The notes: generated by a model not told the origin, from the letters alone. DNA of 34,737 nucleotides from an uncultured Muribaculaceae bacterium (GCA_945931475.1 CAMEPD010000019.1:1-34737), one strand, 5' to 3'; counted from the first letter of the stretch, positions 1-7,682 are shown. Program-made: numbers and translations.

Positions 1-84
1 GTCGACGAACGAGATGGAGTTCGAGACGGTGCAGGCGCGGATTATCTTGGGCTTTTTGGGCGTGTTATGAGATGATTTCGACAT
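1..84 (-). CDS. Partial CDS, probable capsule/exopolysaccharide locus protein (possible glycosyltransferase)
   Basis: The first 28 codons of a minus-strand gene that runs off the left edge. The ATG lies at 84-82, inside the 3' end of the UpxY-like gene (20 nt overlap, different frame), as expected for translational coupling. The translation is a short polar start followed by KKPKIIRACTVSNSISFVD. A basic segment leading into a beta-strand such as KIIRxxTVS is common at the N terminus of GT-B glycosyltransferases. That resemblance, and the position just after an UpxY-type regulator that usually heads a polysaccharide locus, are the only grounds for the functional guess. With 28 residues the family cannot be fixed; another surface-polysaccharide protein is possible. 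Confidence 0.55.
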   Translation of the reverse strand, partial: MSKSSHNTPKKPKIIRACTVSNSISFVD

Positions 85-661
85 CCTGGGGCTTGATGGT
101 GACGCGTGCGCAGCCGAGTTGGGCGATGGCTACGGTGAGGGTGTGGTGTCCGCCGGGTTCCTGTGTTATTTCGCCGACGAGGCCGGTGAGCGCGCCGCGG
201 ATCACGCGCACATGGTCGTTGACGCGGAATGTCACGGGCTGGAAGTCTACGGGGCAGTCGGTCTGGCCGAGCATGAACTTGAGTTTGTCCATTTCGCGGT
301 CGGGGATTACGGCTACCGGGCGGCGCAGAGTCCCGGTGTCGGCGGCGCGGTTCACCACGAACCGGAAGATGAACGGCATGGCGACAATGCGGCGCCGCTG
401 CAGTTCGGTGCACCGCACGAACACTATCGAGGGGATGATGACGTGCTGCACACGGCGTCGCCGGCCGTTTTTCCATACGTGCAGCTCTTCCTGGGCTGCT
501 ACGTATGTTTCGAGGCCGAGGGCGGTGAGTTTTTCGGCTACTTTTCGCTCATGTCGGGGGTTGACAATGGCGGCATACCAGTTGAGGGCGGGCACGCCTA
601 CGGCGTCGTCGGCGACGTGTGTCGCCGACGAAACCGAGGTATGAGAAGTTTCCGGGCTCAT
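65..661 (-). CDS. UpxY-family NusG-like transcription antiterminator
   Basis: NusG paralog of the UpxY type, which in Bacteroidales lets RNA polymerase read through a long capsular or exopolysaccharide operon. It has an NGN domain (NWYAAIVNPRHERKVAEKL, then the HVIIPSIVFVRC strand) and a C-terminal KOW motif (FRVNDHVRVIRGALTGLVGEI region). A longer form could start at 673. I prefer the ATG at 661-659 (198 aa, beginning MSPETS) because a promoter-like TAACTTTG lies at 678-671, which would put the transcription start near 664 and make the 673 start untranscribed. Even the 661 start would leave a leader of only a few nucleotides. The next gene overlaps its end. Locus-head position supports the UpxY role over housekeeping NusG; the target operon lies outside the window. 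Confidence 0.88.
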   Translation of the reverse strand: MSPETSHTSVSSATHVADDAVGVPALNWYAAIVNPRHERKVAEKLTALGLETYVAAQEELHVWKNGRRRRVQHVIIPSIVFVRCTELQRRRIVAMPFIFRFVVNRAADTGTLRRPVAVIPDREMDKLKFMLGQTDCPVDFQPVTFRVNDHVRVIRGALTGLVGEITQEPGGHHTLTVAIAQLGCARVTIKPQDVEIIS

Positions 662-670
662 GTTTGAGCG

Positions 671-678
671 CAAAGTTA
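671..678 (-). promoter_or_regulatory. Predicted -7 box of the UpxY-like gene
   Basis: Minus strand reads TAACTTTG, matching the Bacteroidales -7 consensus TAnnTTTG. A CTTG at 702-699 lies 20 nt upstream as a partial -33 box. Predicted transcription start is near 664, almost on the start codon. Confidence 0.55.
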
Positions 679-839
679 CGAATATTCCGCGATTTAAGCA
701 AGAGGCGTTGAAACCGTGGTCTCGCGTGCGCCCGGGCTGCCTCTTGGCTGAGGTTGTAGCTCACCGCCTTTGGGCGCCCCGGTCTCGCGGCTCGCGGCTC
801 CGGGAACGAGCACTGTTTTCCCGGTCGGCGGCGTGATTA

Positions 840-852
840 AGAGGCTGTTTAA
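840..852 (+). repeat. Dispersed 13-mer repeat, copy 1
   Basis: AGAGGCTGTTTAA, identical to copies at 4995-5007, 25745-25757 and (reverse complement) 31629-31641. This copy forms one arm of an imperfect inverted repeat with TTAAGCAGGCTCTAA just downstream. Confidence 0.8.
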
Positions 853-908
853 CATTTATTTTAAGCAGGCTCTAATATTAAAGAATGTTAATATATTTGG
901 TCGTGAAT

Positions 909-916
909 TATATTTG
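909..916 (+). promoter_or_regulatory. Possible -7 box upstream of perR operon
   Basis: TATATTTG matches TAnnTTTG and would give a start near 923, leaving a leader of about 33 nt. A second TATATTTG at 892-899 is an alternative. Neither has a clear -33 TTTG at the usual distance, and the whole region is AT-rich, so chance matches are possible. Confidence 0.35.
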
Positions 917-956
917 ATATAAATTTACACTCAATTTAAAATGATATATACTCCAA

Positions 957-1385
957 ATGAAAACCGCTAACAGTAAAGCTGCATTGATTGAAATGCTCTG
1001 CGCCGCAGGCATCAAGCCCACGACCCATCGGCTGTCCGTTTTGGAATACATATCATCGTGTGAGTCGCATCCGACGGCCGAGCAGGTGTACCAGCACCTT
1101 GTGCATGAAAACCCTACCCTCTCGAGGGCGACAGTGTTCAACAACCTCAGGCTGCTTTCAGACAAGGGGCTTGTAAACGACATAAACATTCTGCCGGACT
1201 CTACCCGCTACGATTCGGCCGCGTTTGCTCGGCATGCGCATTTTATGTGCCGGGTCTGTCGACGTATATTCGACATATCCTTCGATATGTCGTCGATAGA
1301 GATGCCTCAAAAATTTCAGTGCGACAACGTCAATGTGTTTTTCAAGGGCATCTGTCCGCACTGCGCCGCGAAATCATCAGAGTGA
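957..1385 (+). CDS. perR: Fur-family regulator, PerR-like peroxide sensor
   Basis: 142-aa Fur-superfamily metalloregulator with an N-terminal winged helix (HPTAEQVYQHL, then LSRATVFNNLRLLSDKGLV) and a C-terminal metal/dimerisation domain. Structural zinc cysteines are visible as two CxxC pairs, C98/C101 and C133/C136. The regulatory-metal ligands of B. subtilis PerR (H37, D85, H91, H93, D104) align with H38, D86, H93, H95 and D106; the aspartate at the last position rather than glutamate favours PerR over Fur. It lies 37 nt upstream of rubrerythrin and heads the probable operon with two peroxide-detoxifying redox proteins, the expected PerR targets, so autoregulation is likely. I did not find a clean PerR box by eye. 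Function by family and context, not tested. Confidence 0.9.
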   Translation: MKTANSKAALIEMLCAAGIKPTTHRLSVLEYISSCESHPTAEQVYQHLVHENPTLSRATVFNNLRLLSDKGLVNDINILPDSTRYDSAAFARHAHFMCRVCRRIFDISFDMSSIEMPQKFQCDNVNVFFKGICPHCAAKSSE

Positions 1386-1422
1386 TTCATGACAAACATC
1401 TAAAACTTAACTATTTAATGAT

Positions 1423-1965
1423 ATGAAAGATTTAAAAGGAACAAAAACCGAACAAAACCTCCGCGAAGCATTTGCCGGAGAGTCAATGGCCCGCAACAAG
1501 TACACATACTTCGCTTCGAAAGCCCGCAAGGACGGATTCGAGCAGATTGCTGCCATTTTTGAAGAGACAGCCAACAACGAGAAGGAGCACGCCAAACTCT
1601 GGTTCAAGCTTCTCAACGGCGGCGACATCTCCGACACCCCCGCCAACCTGGTTGCTGCAGCCGAAGGCGAGAATTACGAGTGGACCGATATGTATGCCAA
1701 GATGGCCGAGGATGCCGATGCCGAGGGTTTCCCCGAAATCGCACATCGTTTCCGCGCTGTAGCCGCCATCGAAAAGCATCACGAGGAGCGTTACCGCCGT
1801 CTGCTGGCCAACATCGAGCAGGGCATTGTATTCTCTCGTGAGGGCGACACCGTATGGCTCTGCCGCAATTGCGGTCACCTCCACATCGGCAAGAAGGCTC
1901 CCGCAGTCTGCCCCGTTTGTCTCCACAAACAGAGCTTCTTCGAAATCAAGGCCGAGAACTTTTGA
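1423..1965 (+). CDS. Rubrerythrin (non-heme diiron peroxidase)
   Basis: 180-aa cytoplasmic protein that reduces hydrogen peroxide in anaerobes. The N-terminal ferritin-like four-helix bundle carries diiron ligand motifs around E20 ([12 protein letters not shown]), E53/H56 ([10 protein letters not shown]), and a second pair in the [22 protein letters not shown] segment. The C-terminal rubredoxin-like domain holds one iron through CRNCG and CPVC. Length and domain order are normal for the family. It follows perR by 37 nt and precedes the flavoprotein-rubredoxin gene by 27 nt, so the three are probably co-transcribed. No promoter fits in the short gap. Confidence 0.96.
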   Translation: MKDLKGTKTEQNLREAFAGESMARNKYTYFASKARKDGFEQIAAIFEETANNEKEHAKLWFKLLNGGDISDTPANLVAAAEGENYEWTDMYAKMAEDADAEGFPEIAHRFRAVAAIEKHHEERYRRLLANIEQGIVFSREGDTVWLCRNCGHLHIGKKAPAVCPVCLHKQSFFEIKAENF

Positions 1966-1992
1966 TTAACTCACCTAAAGCCTGAGTTAGCA

Positions 1993-2664
1993 ATGGAAAA
2001 TCCACTTTACAGCATCACTTACGGACTCTACGTGGTAGGATGCTTCGCGGGCGACCGACCTGCCGGCTGCGTGATCAACACTTGTTTTCAGGTAACGAGC
2101 GAGAACCCCATGCTGGCCATCTGCCTCAATAAAAACAACTTTACACTTGAGTGCATAAAGAAGAATCCTCGTTTCAGCGTGTCGATTATCGCCGAAGACA
2201 CCGACACGATGATCATCAGCTCGTTCGGATTCCGGTCGTCGCGCGACGCCGACAAATATGCCGGTTTCGGATACGATGAAATCGACGGTGCTCCGGCCGT
2301 AAAGGGGCAGTTCTGCGGGCGCCTTGTGCTCGACGCATGCGATTTTGTTGACTGCGGCACACACGTCATAGTCGTGGCCCGGCTCAAAAACTCGTATCCC
2401 GGCAGCGGAACCCCCATGACTTATGCCTATTACCATAAGGTAATCAAGGGTTCGGCACCTAAGAACGCTCCCACATATCGCGAAACCGCAGCGACCGCTC
2501 CGGCGGCCGCCACAGCTCCGGCGTCATCCGCGGAGAAACCTGAAGTAAGACGCTTCAGATGCGATGTCTGCGGTTATGTCGTTGAATCGGCGACCGACCT
2601 GCCCGATGATTTTGTATGTCCGGTCTGCGGAGTCGACCGCTCGCACTTCGTAGAGATTCAGTAA
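1993..2664 (+). CDS. Flavin reductase-rubredoxin fusion (high-molecular-weight rubredoxin type)
   Basis: 223 aa. Residues about 1-150 form an FMN-binding flavin-reductase-like split-barrel domain (SITYGLYVVG, CVINTCFQVTSENPMLAICL, FGFRSSRDADKY). An Ala/Thr/Pro linker (about 160-180) leads to a C-terminal rubredoxin with CDVCGYV and CPVCGVD iron-binding pairs. Such fusions pass electrons from NAD(P)H to rubrerythrin or flavodiiron oxygen reductases in anaerobes. Placement directly after rubrerythrin suggests it is that protein's electron donor; this is an inference from order and family. It is the last gene of the operon and is followed by a strong intrinsic terminator 10 bp later. Confidence 0.92.
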   Translation: MENPLYSITYGLYVVGCFAGDRPAGCVINTCFQVTSENPMLAICLNKNNFTLECIKKNPRFSVSIIAEDTDTMIISSFGFRSSRDADKYAGFGYDEIDGAPAVKGQFCGRLVLDACDFVDCGTHVIVVARLKNSYPGSGTPMTYAYYHKVIKGSAPKNAPTYRETAATAPAAATAPASSAEKPEVRRFRCDVCGYVVESATDLPDDFVCPVCGVDRSHFVEIQ

Positions 2665-2674
2665 AGGACTCTTT

Positions 2675-2714
2675 AAAAGGCGGTGTGTCAAATTTCGGCA
2701 CACCGCCTTTTTTT
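2675..2714 (+). terminator. Intrinsic terminator of the perR-rubrerythrin-flavoprotein operon, probably bidirectional
   Basis: Stem GGCGGTGTG (2679-2687) pairs with CACACCGCC (2699-2707), extended by AAAA and TTTT, and is followed by seven T on the plus strand. The minus strand also has TTTT after the stem. The same stem sequence recurs, longer, at 21566-21602. Confidence 0.9.
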
Positions 2715-2715
2715 G

Positions 2716-3210
2716 CGCTATATTGTTCGCCTTCGGTACGCCGAAACCTACCATCAGACCAATTGTATATCAAAGCAATATTACTAATCACCTAATAGGC
2801 CGCATTGCGTCATGCCGCGGCCCTACAACATTGCACAAAAAGGCGATGTGCCGAATTTTGAGACGCTGCCTTTTGAGGGGAGAGAATATGAGAGTCTGCA
2901 AAGACTCCTTGTTTCCGCGGGACGAAGTCTCCGGCTCCATAGATGCACGGGAGATTGGCGTTGTTCTCTTGGTAAATGGCGTTATCGGGGACCCACAGCC
3001 CCATAGATCCAAGAAACACCGCTGCCGGCCACCAAAGTCCCGGAGTGACTCGGAGGTCGCCGGCAACCTCCTCCTCAACCAAAGCTCCATAGGGCCGGAG
3101 CGTCACCCCATCCGGTCACCCGGCCTCATTTTCGCCGCACCGTCCTACATCTCAAAGAGGTGGAAGCAGTGGGTGGTTTAGCAGGTGATGAGCACGTTTG
3201 GGGTAGGTAC
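2716..3210. other. Gene-poor structured stretch, no supported gene
   Basis: Open frames exist on both strands here, but none resembles a protein I know and several overlap in different frames. The DNA is rich in local inverted repeats: GAGTCT-gcaa-AGACTC (2892-2907), GGGAC-gaa-GTCTC near 2930, a TGCCGGCCACC arm pairing with GGTCGCCGGCA with one mismatch (about 3025-3065), and CTCC-GGAG near 3082. At 2797-2825 it shares a skeleton (taggccgc, then catgccgcg, then ccctacaa) with the intergenic repeat near 13255-13325. It may be a repeat element or a structured RNA; the strand is not established, but a minus-strand promoter and terminator lie just upstream. Confidence 0.5.
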
Positions 3211-3243
3211 AAAAAAAAATTACTCGTCATCCCGACGAATAAT
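3211..3243 (-). terminator. Intrinsic terminator directly after a 6-codon ORF
   Basis: On the minus strand ATTATTCGTC (3243-3234), a GGGAT loop and GACGAGTAAT (3228-3219) form a 10-bp stem with one U-G pair, followed by a run of T that continues to 3211. It lies only 4 nt after the stop codon of the mini-ORF at 3268-3248. Confidence 0.85.
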
Positions 3244-3247
3244 CTTC

Positions 3248-3268
3248 TTACCTTAAATCTAATACCAT
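3248..3268 (-). other. Mini-ORF MVLDLR in a short minus-strand leader
   Basis: ATG at 3268-3266, five further sense codons (MVLDLR) and TAA at 3250-3248. It sits between a promoter-like TACCTTTG and an intrinsic terminator, as a leader peptide in an attenuator would. The predicted terminated transcript is about 60 nt. Translation is not shown; it could instead be a small RNA with a chance ORF. Confidence 0.45.
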
Positions 3269-3280
3269 GAAAAACTGATG

Positions 3281-3288
3281 CAAAGGTA
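3281..3288 (-). promoter_or_regulatory. Predicted -7 box of the short minus-strand transcript
   Basis: TACCTTTG on the minus strand matches TAnnTTTG. A TTG at 3307-3305 lies 16 nt upstream, slightly close for a -33 box. Predicted start near 3274. Confidence 0.5.
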
Positions 3289-3447
3289 TAGCTTTTATGT
3301 TATGCAACATAATTTTTGGGCAAGAAAATACATTTGATTAACACCAATTAACACTTCACTCCGAAAATCGGCTATTTTAAAATATATTTTCACATTTGGA
3401 GTGAAACGAGAGTGCGAGGGAGTGTTATCGGGCATCGCGGGTGTGGC

Positions 3448-4356
3448 TTATCGGGCGTTGCGGGGGTGGTGGGCGAGGATTTCGGCGCGGAGATGACTCC
3501 GGTCGATGTGCAGGTAGATTTCGGTGGTGGCGATGGATTCATGCCCGAGCATCTGCTGAATAGCACGCAGGTTGGCGCCCCCTTCGAGCAGGTGGGTGGC
3601 GAAACTGTGGCGCAGGGTATGCGGCGAGATGGTGCGCGTCACTCCGGCGGCCGCTGCCAAATCGCGTATGAGTATGAATATCATCTGACGGGTCAGACGT
3701 GTGCCCCGAGTACTGAGAAACAGTATGTTATCCTCGCCGCGTTTGGCTACGATGCCGCTGCGCTCCCCGGCGATATACTCCCGGATGAGGTCTACACAGA
3801 TGTCGGACATCGGAACGAGGCGCTGCTTCGACCCTTTGCCGGTGACAATCAGGTAGTGCTCGTCGAGGTAAAGGTTTGATAGTTCAAGGTTTACGAGCTC
3901 CGACACACGCAGGCCGCAGCCGTAGAGGGTTTCCATGATAGTGTGGTTGCGCAGGGCTGTGCGCCCCTCGGGAATGGCCTCAATCATGGCATCTATCTCG
4001 TTGACTGACAGTACCTCGGGGAGGTGCTCAACCTTCCGGGGCTTGCGCAGGCGCAGCGCCGGGTTCTCGTCGACGAACCCTTCGGTGTGCATATACCTGA
4101 AGAGCGATTTTATGCCCGAAACTATGCGCGACTGCGACTGGCGCCCGATGCCGACATCGTGGAGCGACGCCAGAAATCCTTGCAGCACTTCGTATGTAAC
4201 CTGCTGAAGCGTAAGGTTTTCAGTAGCGATATAATCGAGGAGATGTCGCACGTCGAAGCTGTACGATTCGGCGGTGTTGTCCGACAGACCGCGTTGCACT
4301 GTAAGGTACGCGCGGTAGCCGTCAAGGAGTCGGTCGATGTCGGGAAGCGTTCGCAC
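3448..4356 (-). CDS. xerD: Tyrosine recombinase XerD
   Basis: 302-aa site-specific recombinase that, with a XerC partner, resolves chromosome dimers at dif. An N-terminal SAM-like DNA-binding domain (about 1-105) precedes the catalytic domain. All catalytic residues are visible: R150 (GCGLRVSEL), K174 (TGKGSKQR), H246 and R249 (SPHTLRHSF), H272 (LGHES) and nucleophile Y281 (TEIYLHID). Length and sequence fit housekeeping XerC/D rather than an integrase of a mobile element, and no element surrounds it. It starts 6 nt after the methyltransferase-like gene and is probably the last gene of a YfhO-led operon. XerC versus XerD is assigned by overall resemblance only. Confidence 0.93.
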   Translation of the reverse strand: MRTLPDIDRLLDGYRAYLTVQRGLSDNTAESYSFDVRHLLDYIATENLTLQQVTYEVLQGFLASLHDVGIGRQSQSRIVSGIKSLFRYMHTEGFVDENPALRLRKPRKVEHLPEVLSVNEIDAMIEAIPEGRTALRNHTIMETLYGCGLRVSELVNLELSNLYLDEHYLIVTGKGSKQRLVPMSDICVDLIREYIAGERSGIVAKRGEDNILFLSTRGTRLTRQMIFILIRDLAAAAGVTRTISPHTLRHSFATHLLEGGANLRAIQQMLGHESIATTEIYLHIDRSHLRAEILAHHPRNAR

Positions 4357-4362
4357 AGACAG

Positions 4363-4980
4363 TTAGAAATCAAGTACATACGACTGTCGCGGCAGCCCCG
4401 GGAGGGCCGTAATCAGTCCCACATGGCGGTTGTAGAAGTCCATTCCGGCGGGAAGGGCGGCGCGCAGCTCCTGCCATAGGTCGTAAGCCGGGTGTCCGGG
4501 GTAGACGTTGAGCATGAACACCACGGCGCCCCGGGGGCAGCCGATGCGTTCGAGAATCATGCGGCGCACGCCCGGAAGTATCTCGGGACGCATCTGATTG
4601 ATAAGTATAAACGTCGACGCGTCATGCAAATAGTCGATTTTACGGTTGGTGACCCAGCGCAGACGCAGAGCCCGGGGAATGGAACGCTCGATGATGAGGT
4701 TGGTCACCTCGTGGCCGTTTCCCACCTCGATAATCTGGCCCGGGTTGAAGCGGCACAGCAGCCTGAAGAGCAGGCGTGCGTCGGGGATGGCGTAGTTCAG
4801 GCCTGTGAAGTTGTCGACGTGGCGGCTGCGGCGTGCGCGCGGGCAGAGCGAATCGATTTCGGCGTAGGCATAATAATGTGCGTCGTATTCACGTAACACG
4901 CCGGTAATCAAGTTGAAAGCGAACGGCGAGTGAACGCCGAACCCACGACTTGTGCGCCATCTTTTAATCCGGTTAAACAT
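4363..4980 (-). CDS. Degenerate class I SAM methyltransferase-like protein, unknown function
   Basis: 205 aa, resembling a Bacteroidetes-specific family of uncharacterised proteins. The N terminus carries the RGFGVHSPFAFNLIT motif. The middle holds a Rossmann-like strand with IIEVGNGHEVTN in place of the usual EhGxGxG SAM-binding loop, so binding may be weak or lost. The C terminus ends GMDFYNRHVGLITALPGLPRQSY. No signal peptide or membrane segment. It lies 29 nt downstream of the YfhO gene and 6 nt upstream of xerD in the same orientation. The family call is from motif memory; no substrate can be named. Confidence 0.75.
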   Translation of the reverse strand: MFNRIKRWRTSRGFGVHSPFAFNLITGVLREYDAHYYAYAEIDSLCPRARRSRHVDNFTGLNYAIPDARLLFRLLCRFNPGQIIEVGNGHEVTNLIIERSIPRALRLRWVTNRKIDYLHDASTFILINQMRPEILPGVRRMILERIGCPRGAVVFMLNVYPGHPAYDLWQELRAALPAGMDFYNRHVGLITALPGLPRQSYVLDF

Positions 4981-4994
4981 GGTATCAGAGTTTT

Positions 4995-5007
4995 AGAGGC
5001 TGTTTAA
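4995..5007 (+). repeat. Dispersed 13-mer repeat, copy 2
   Basis: AGAGGCTGTTTAA in the 29-bp gap between the YfhO gene stop (5010) and the next gene start (4980). It fills nearly half of this gap. Confidence 0.8.
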
Positions 5008-5009
5008 GG

Positions 5010-7682
5010 TCAGTCGATGGGGTCGGGCTTGCGCGAGGGTGCCGGCAGATTGGCGAGCGACCATACGAGCGCGCCGAGCAGCAACACGTAAATGGCAATC
5101 ACCGCGACTTTAGCCACGGAATCGGTGGCGGTTACCGACTTCGGGCGGAAGGTCATCTCCACGGTGTGTTCGCCCGCAGGGATAGCTAAGGCGCGGAGCA
5201 CATAGTTCACGCGACCGATTTCGGCGGGTTTGCCGTCGATGGCAGCCTCCCAGCCCCACGGGAAGTAAACCTCGGAGAATACTGCCACGCCTCCCCGCGC
5301 GCTCTTCGCGTGGTATGTGAGGCGGTCGGGCGCGTACGAGGTCTCGAAGATGGTGTCGCCGGCGGCCGTCGGGGTGGCGTTGCCTAACACATTAGCGAAC
5401 TTCTTATCGGCAACAGCCTGATGTGCAGGATTTAATGTCGACAGAGCAGCCATCTCGGCATCGGGATTCCCGGCAAAAGTGAGAGTATCCACAAACCAGG
5501 CGTTGCCTAAGGCGTCGGGATTGATGGTGAGCTGTCCGTCGGGAGTGATTATATACTTGGCGTTTAGCATATTGAGCACCCGAAAATCGGCCTCGGTGGG
5601 GTTGCCCTGCTGGAAGCTGAGAAGGTGGCGGTCGATAAGGTCTTGATAACGAGTGAGTTTGGCTGCATGGTACCCGCCAATCATCTTGTGGTGGTACGAC
5701 GGCGCCGGCGACTGGAACATCGGGATATCCATTACCCTGTAATTCATGGCGGTATCCTGTAGGATGGCACGGTCGTTGGCCGACAGGGGGAAGGGGTCGG
5801 AGGCGGTGAGTTCGGGGGTGCAGAACGAGTCGTGGCTGAGGTAACGCTTGTCGACGGGGTAGAGGTCGATGAGTACTAATAGCCCGGTGACGGTGACGGC
5901 CATCCACGGCTTGATGCCCTTGACGATAACCGGCAGCATCACGGCGCCGAAGCCTAAGAGGATGAACAGCAGCGAACGCATCGAGTCGTCGACTACCATC
6001 CCGCGGCGAATCTCGCTCAGGGCGCCGGCAATCGAGGGGTTATTGACCGACATAATGCTCAGATACTCAGCGGGTGCACCGGCGCTTTGGAGCTGATAGC
6101 CGATGTAGTCGGAGACCTGCATGTCGCCCTCGCTGATGGTGTTGCCGTACACTTCGGGGAAGAGCCAGCCGAGCAGGCAGAAGAAGGCCGGTACGGCGAA
6201 ACTTACGTAGATGGCCGTGCGGTATTTGCGCAGGCCGTCGGGGGTGGTGAAGAGCTTGTAGAGGCCCATCACGGCGAGCACCGGCAGCGAGAATTCGGCG
6301 ATGACGAGTATCGATTCCACGGTTCGGAAGCGCGAATACATCGGCACATAGTCGATGAATAAGTCGGTGAGCCACTGCATGTTGCGCCCGAGCGCAAGGA
6401 GTACCGACAGCAGTGCCACCACAAGGAGCGCCCATTTGGTCGGTCCCCTGACGATAATGCACCCCAGCAGCGCAAGTGCGAAAATCAGCGCGCCGACGTA
6501 CACCGGGCCGTTGGTCGACTCGGGTTCGCCGAAATACTGGCTCATGTAGGCCAGGAACTGCTGTTCGGGTTCGCCGAGGTTGTATTTGGCCACCACATCG
6601 TCTGCCCCGGGGACATCGAGCACCGACAGGGCGGTCATCTGCCCCTGCTGCGGCTTGGCCGAAGCGCCGCCTTTCACATTGGGAATCAACAGGGTAAAGG
6701 TTTCGGCACGGCCGTAGGAGTACTGGGTGATATAGTCGCGGTCAAGGCCCGAGGTGCGGTTGGCGGCGTCACCGCCATCGGTGGCGGCTGTCAACTCGGA
6801 ATGAGCCCCGCGCATCGACTCCTTGGAGTATTTATAGGTGTTGTAAAGATTTGGCAGATTGGCACATACAGCCAGTACCGCAGCCACGGCGAGCGCTGCG
6901 GTGGCCTTGGTCCAAACGGCGAGTTCGTGCTTCCTGACAGCCTTAACGAGGTAGCCGATCACGAGGGCCAGGATGACGAAGAGGAAGTAGTAGCTCATCT
7001 GCACGTGGTTGCTCTGCACCTGCATCATGGCGAAGAGCGCCGCAAGGGCCGAGCCGGTGAACCAACGCCCGCGATAGGCCATGATGATACCGGCGATTGT
7101 GGGTGGCACATAGGCGAGGGTGACAAATTTCCAGATGTGGCCCGCGCCGATGAGTATCACGAAGTACGACGACAGGCCCCATGCCACGGCCCCGATGAGG
7201 GCGTAATACCACTGTATCTTCATGGCCATCAGCATGATAAGCATACCGGCCATCATCATGAAGAGCAGATTCGAAGGGGAGGGGAGCCCCGCGCCGTAAA
7301 CGGTTGAAATCCAGCCGAACAGACTGTTCGACGGGTAAGTCGGCGAAATCTGGAAGGTGGGCATTCCGGAGAATAGCGAGTTGGTCCATCGCGGCTGGTC
7401 GCCGTCGTGGGTCTCCATCCACTCCTGGGTCTCGTGACCGATTGCCGCGCCCTGCTGCATATCGTATTGCCTGAGCTCGTTACCCATCGAGGCGTCGGGG
7501 TAGAAGAAAGCGAGCGAAATAATCATAATCGCCGCTAAGCCAACGAAAAAGCCCCACACCTGCGGGCGCTTGACGGCCTCGATAAAGTTCTTGGGAACGG
7601 CTTTAAGACGTTCGGCCAGCGGCTTCGCGGCTTCGGGTTTCGGCGTTTCGGATATAGGTTTTCGGGCTTCGGAATCTGTCAT
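5010..7682 (-). CDS. YfhO-family polytopic membrane protein
   Basis: 890 aa. After a cytoplasmic Pro/Lys-rich N terminus (about 1-38) comes the first membrane span (VWGFFVGLAAIMIISLAFFY), a large extracytoplasmic loop with the QPRWTNSLFSGMPTFQ motif typical of YfhO, then about ten further spans to residue 620, and a periplasmic beta-rich C-terminal domain before a final span near 865-885. YfhO proteins are GT-C-like and in Gram-positives take part in glycosylating cell-wall polymers; in Bacteroidetes their acceptor is unknown. A promoter-like TAATTTTG lies at 7761-7754 with a leader of about 65 nt. It is probably the first gene of an operon with the methyltransferase-like gene and xerD, and is divergent from the 7839 gene. 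Confidence 0.88.
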   Translation of the reverse strand: MTDSEARKPISETPKPEAAKPLAERLKAVPKNFIEAVKRPQVWGFFVGLAAIMIISLAFFYPDASMGNELRQYDMQQGAAIGHETQEWMETHDGDQPRWTNSLFSGMPTFQISPTYPSNSLFGWISTVYGAGLPSPSNLLFMMMAGMLIMLMAMKIQWYYALIGAVAWGLSSYFVILIGAGHIWKFVTLAYVPPTIAGIIMAYRGRWFTGSALAALFAMMQVQSNHVQMSYYFLFVILALVIGYLVKAVRKHELAVWTKATAALAVAAVLAVCANLPNLYNTYKYSKESMRGAHSELTAATDGGDAANRTSGLDRDYITQYSYGRAETFTLLIPNVKGGASAKPQQGQMTALSVLDVPGADDVVAKYNLGEPEQQFLAYMSQYFGEPESTNGPVYVGALIFALALLGCIIVRGPTKWALLVVALLSVLLALGRNMQWLTDLFIDYVPMYSRFRTVESILVIAEFSLPVLAVMGLYKLFTTPDGLRKYRTAIYVSFAVPAFFCLLGWLFPEVYGNTISEGDMQVSDYIGYQLQSAGAPAEYLSIMSVNNPSIAGALSEIRRGMVVDDSMRSLLFILLGFGAVMLPVIVKGIKPWMAVTVTGLLVLIDLYPVDKRYLSHDSFCTPELTASDPFPLSANDRAILQDTAMNYRVMDIPMFQSPAPSYHHKMIGGYHAAKLTRYQDLIDRHLLSFQQGNPTEADFRVLNMLNAKYIITPDGQLTINPDALGNAWFVDTLTFAGNPDAEMAALSTLNPAHQAVADKKFANVLGNATPTAAGDTIFETSYAPDRLTYHAKSARGGVAVFSEVYFPWGWEAAIDGKPAEIGRVNYVLRALAIPAGEHTVEMTFRPKSVTATDSVAKVAVIAIYVLLLGALVWSLANLPAPSRKPDPID

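Larger units (their letters stand above)
674..956. other. Divergent intergenic region between UpxY-like gene and perR
   Basis: 283 bp with no supported gene. The left part is GC-rich; the right part (about 838-956) is very AT-rich and holds a copy of the dispersed 13-mer and the probable promoter of the oxidative-stress operon. Around 838-874 there is an imperfect inverted repeat, TTAAGAGGCTGTTTAA against TTAAGCAGGCTCTAA, separated by about 6 nt. Confidence 0.6.

Noticed and set aside
2723-3181. Plus-strand open frame of 152 codons and overlapping minus-strand frames of about 100 codons
   Set aside because: Several frames overlap in a hairpin-rich stretch, with no recognisable domain, signal peptide or promoter at the right place.
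3448-4356. Integrase of an integrative element
   Set aside because: The sequence fits housekeeping XerC/D, and no attachment site, tRNA or element cargo is adjacent.
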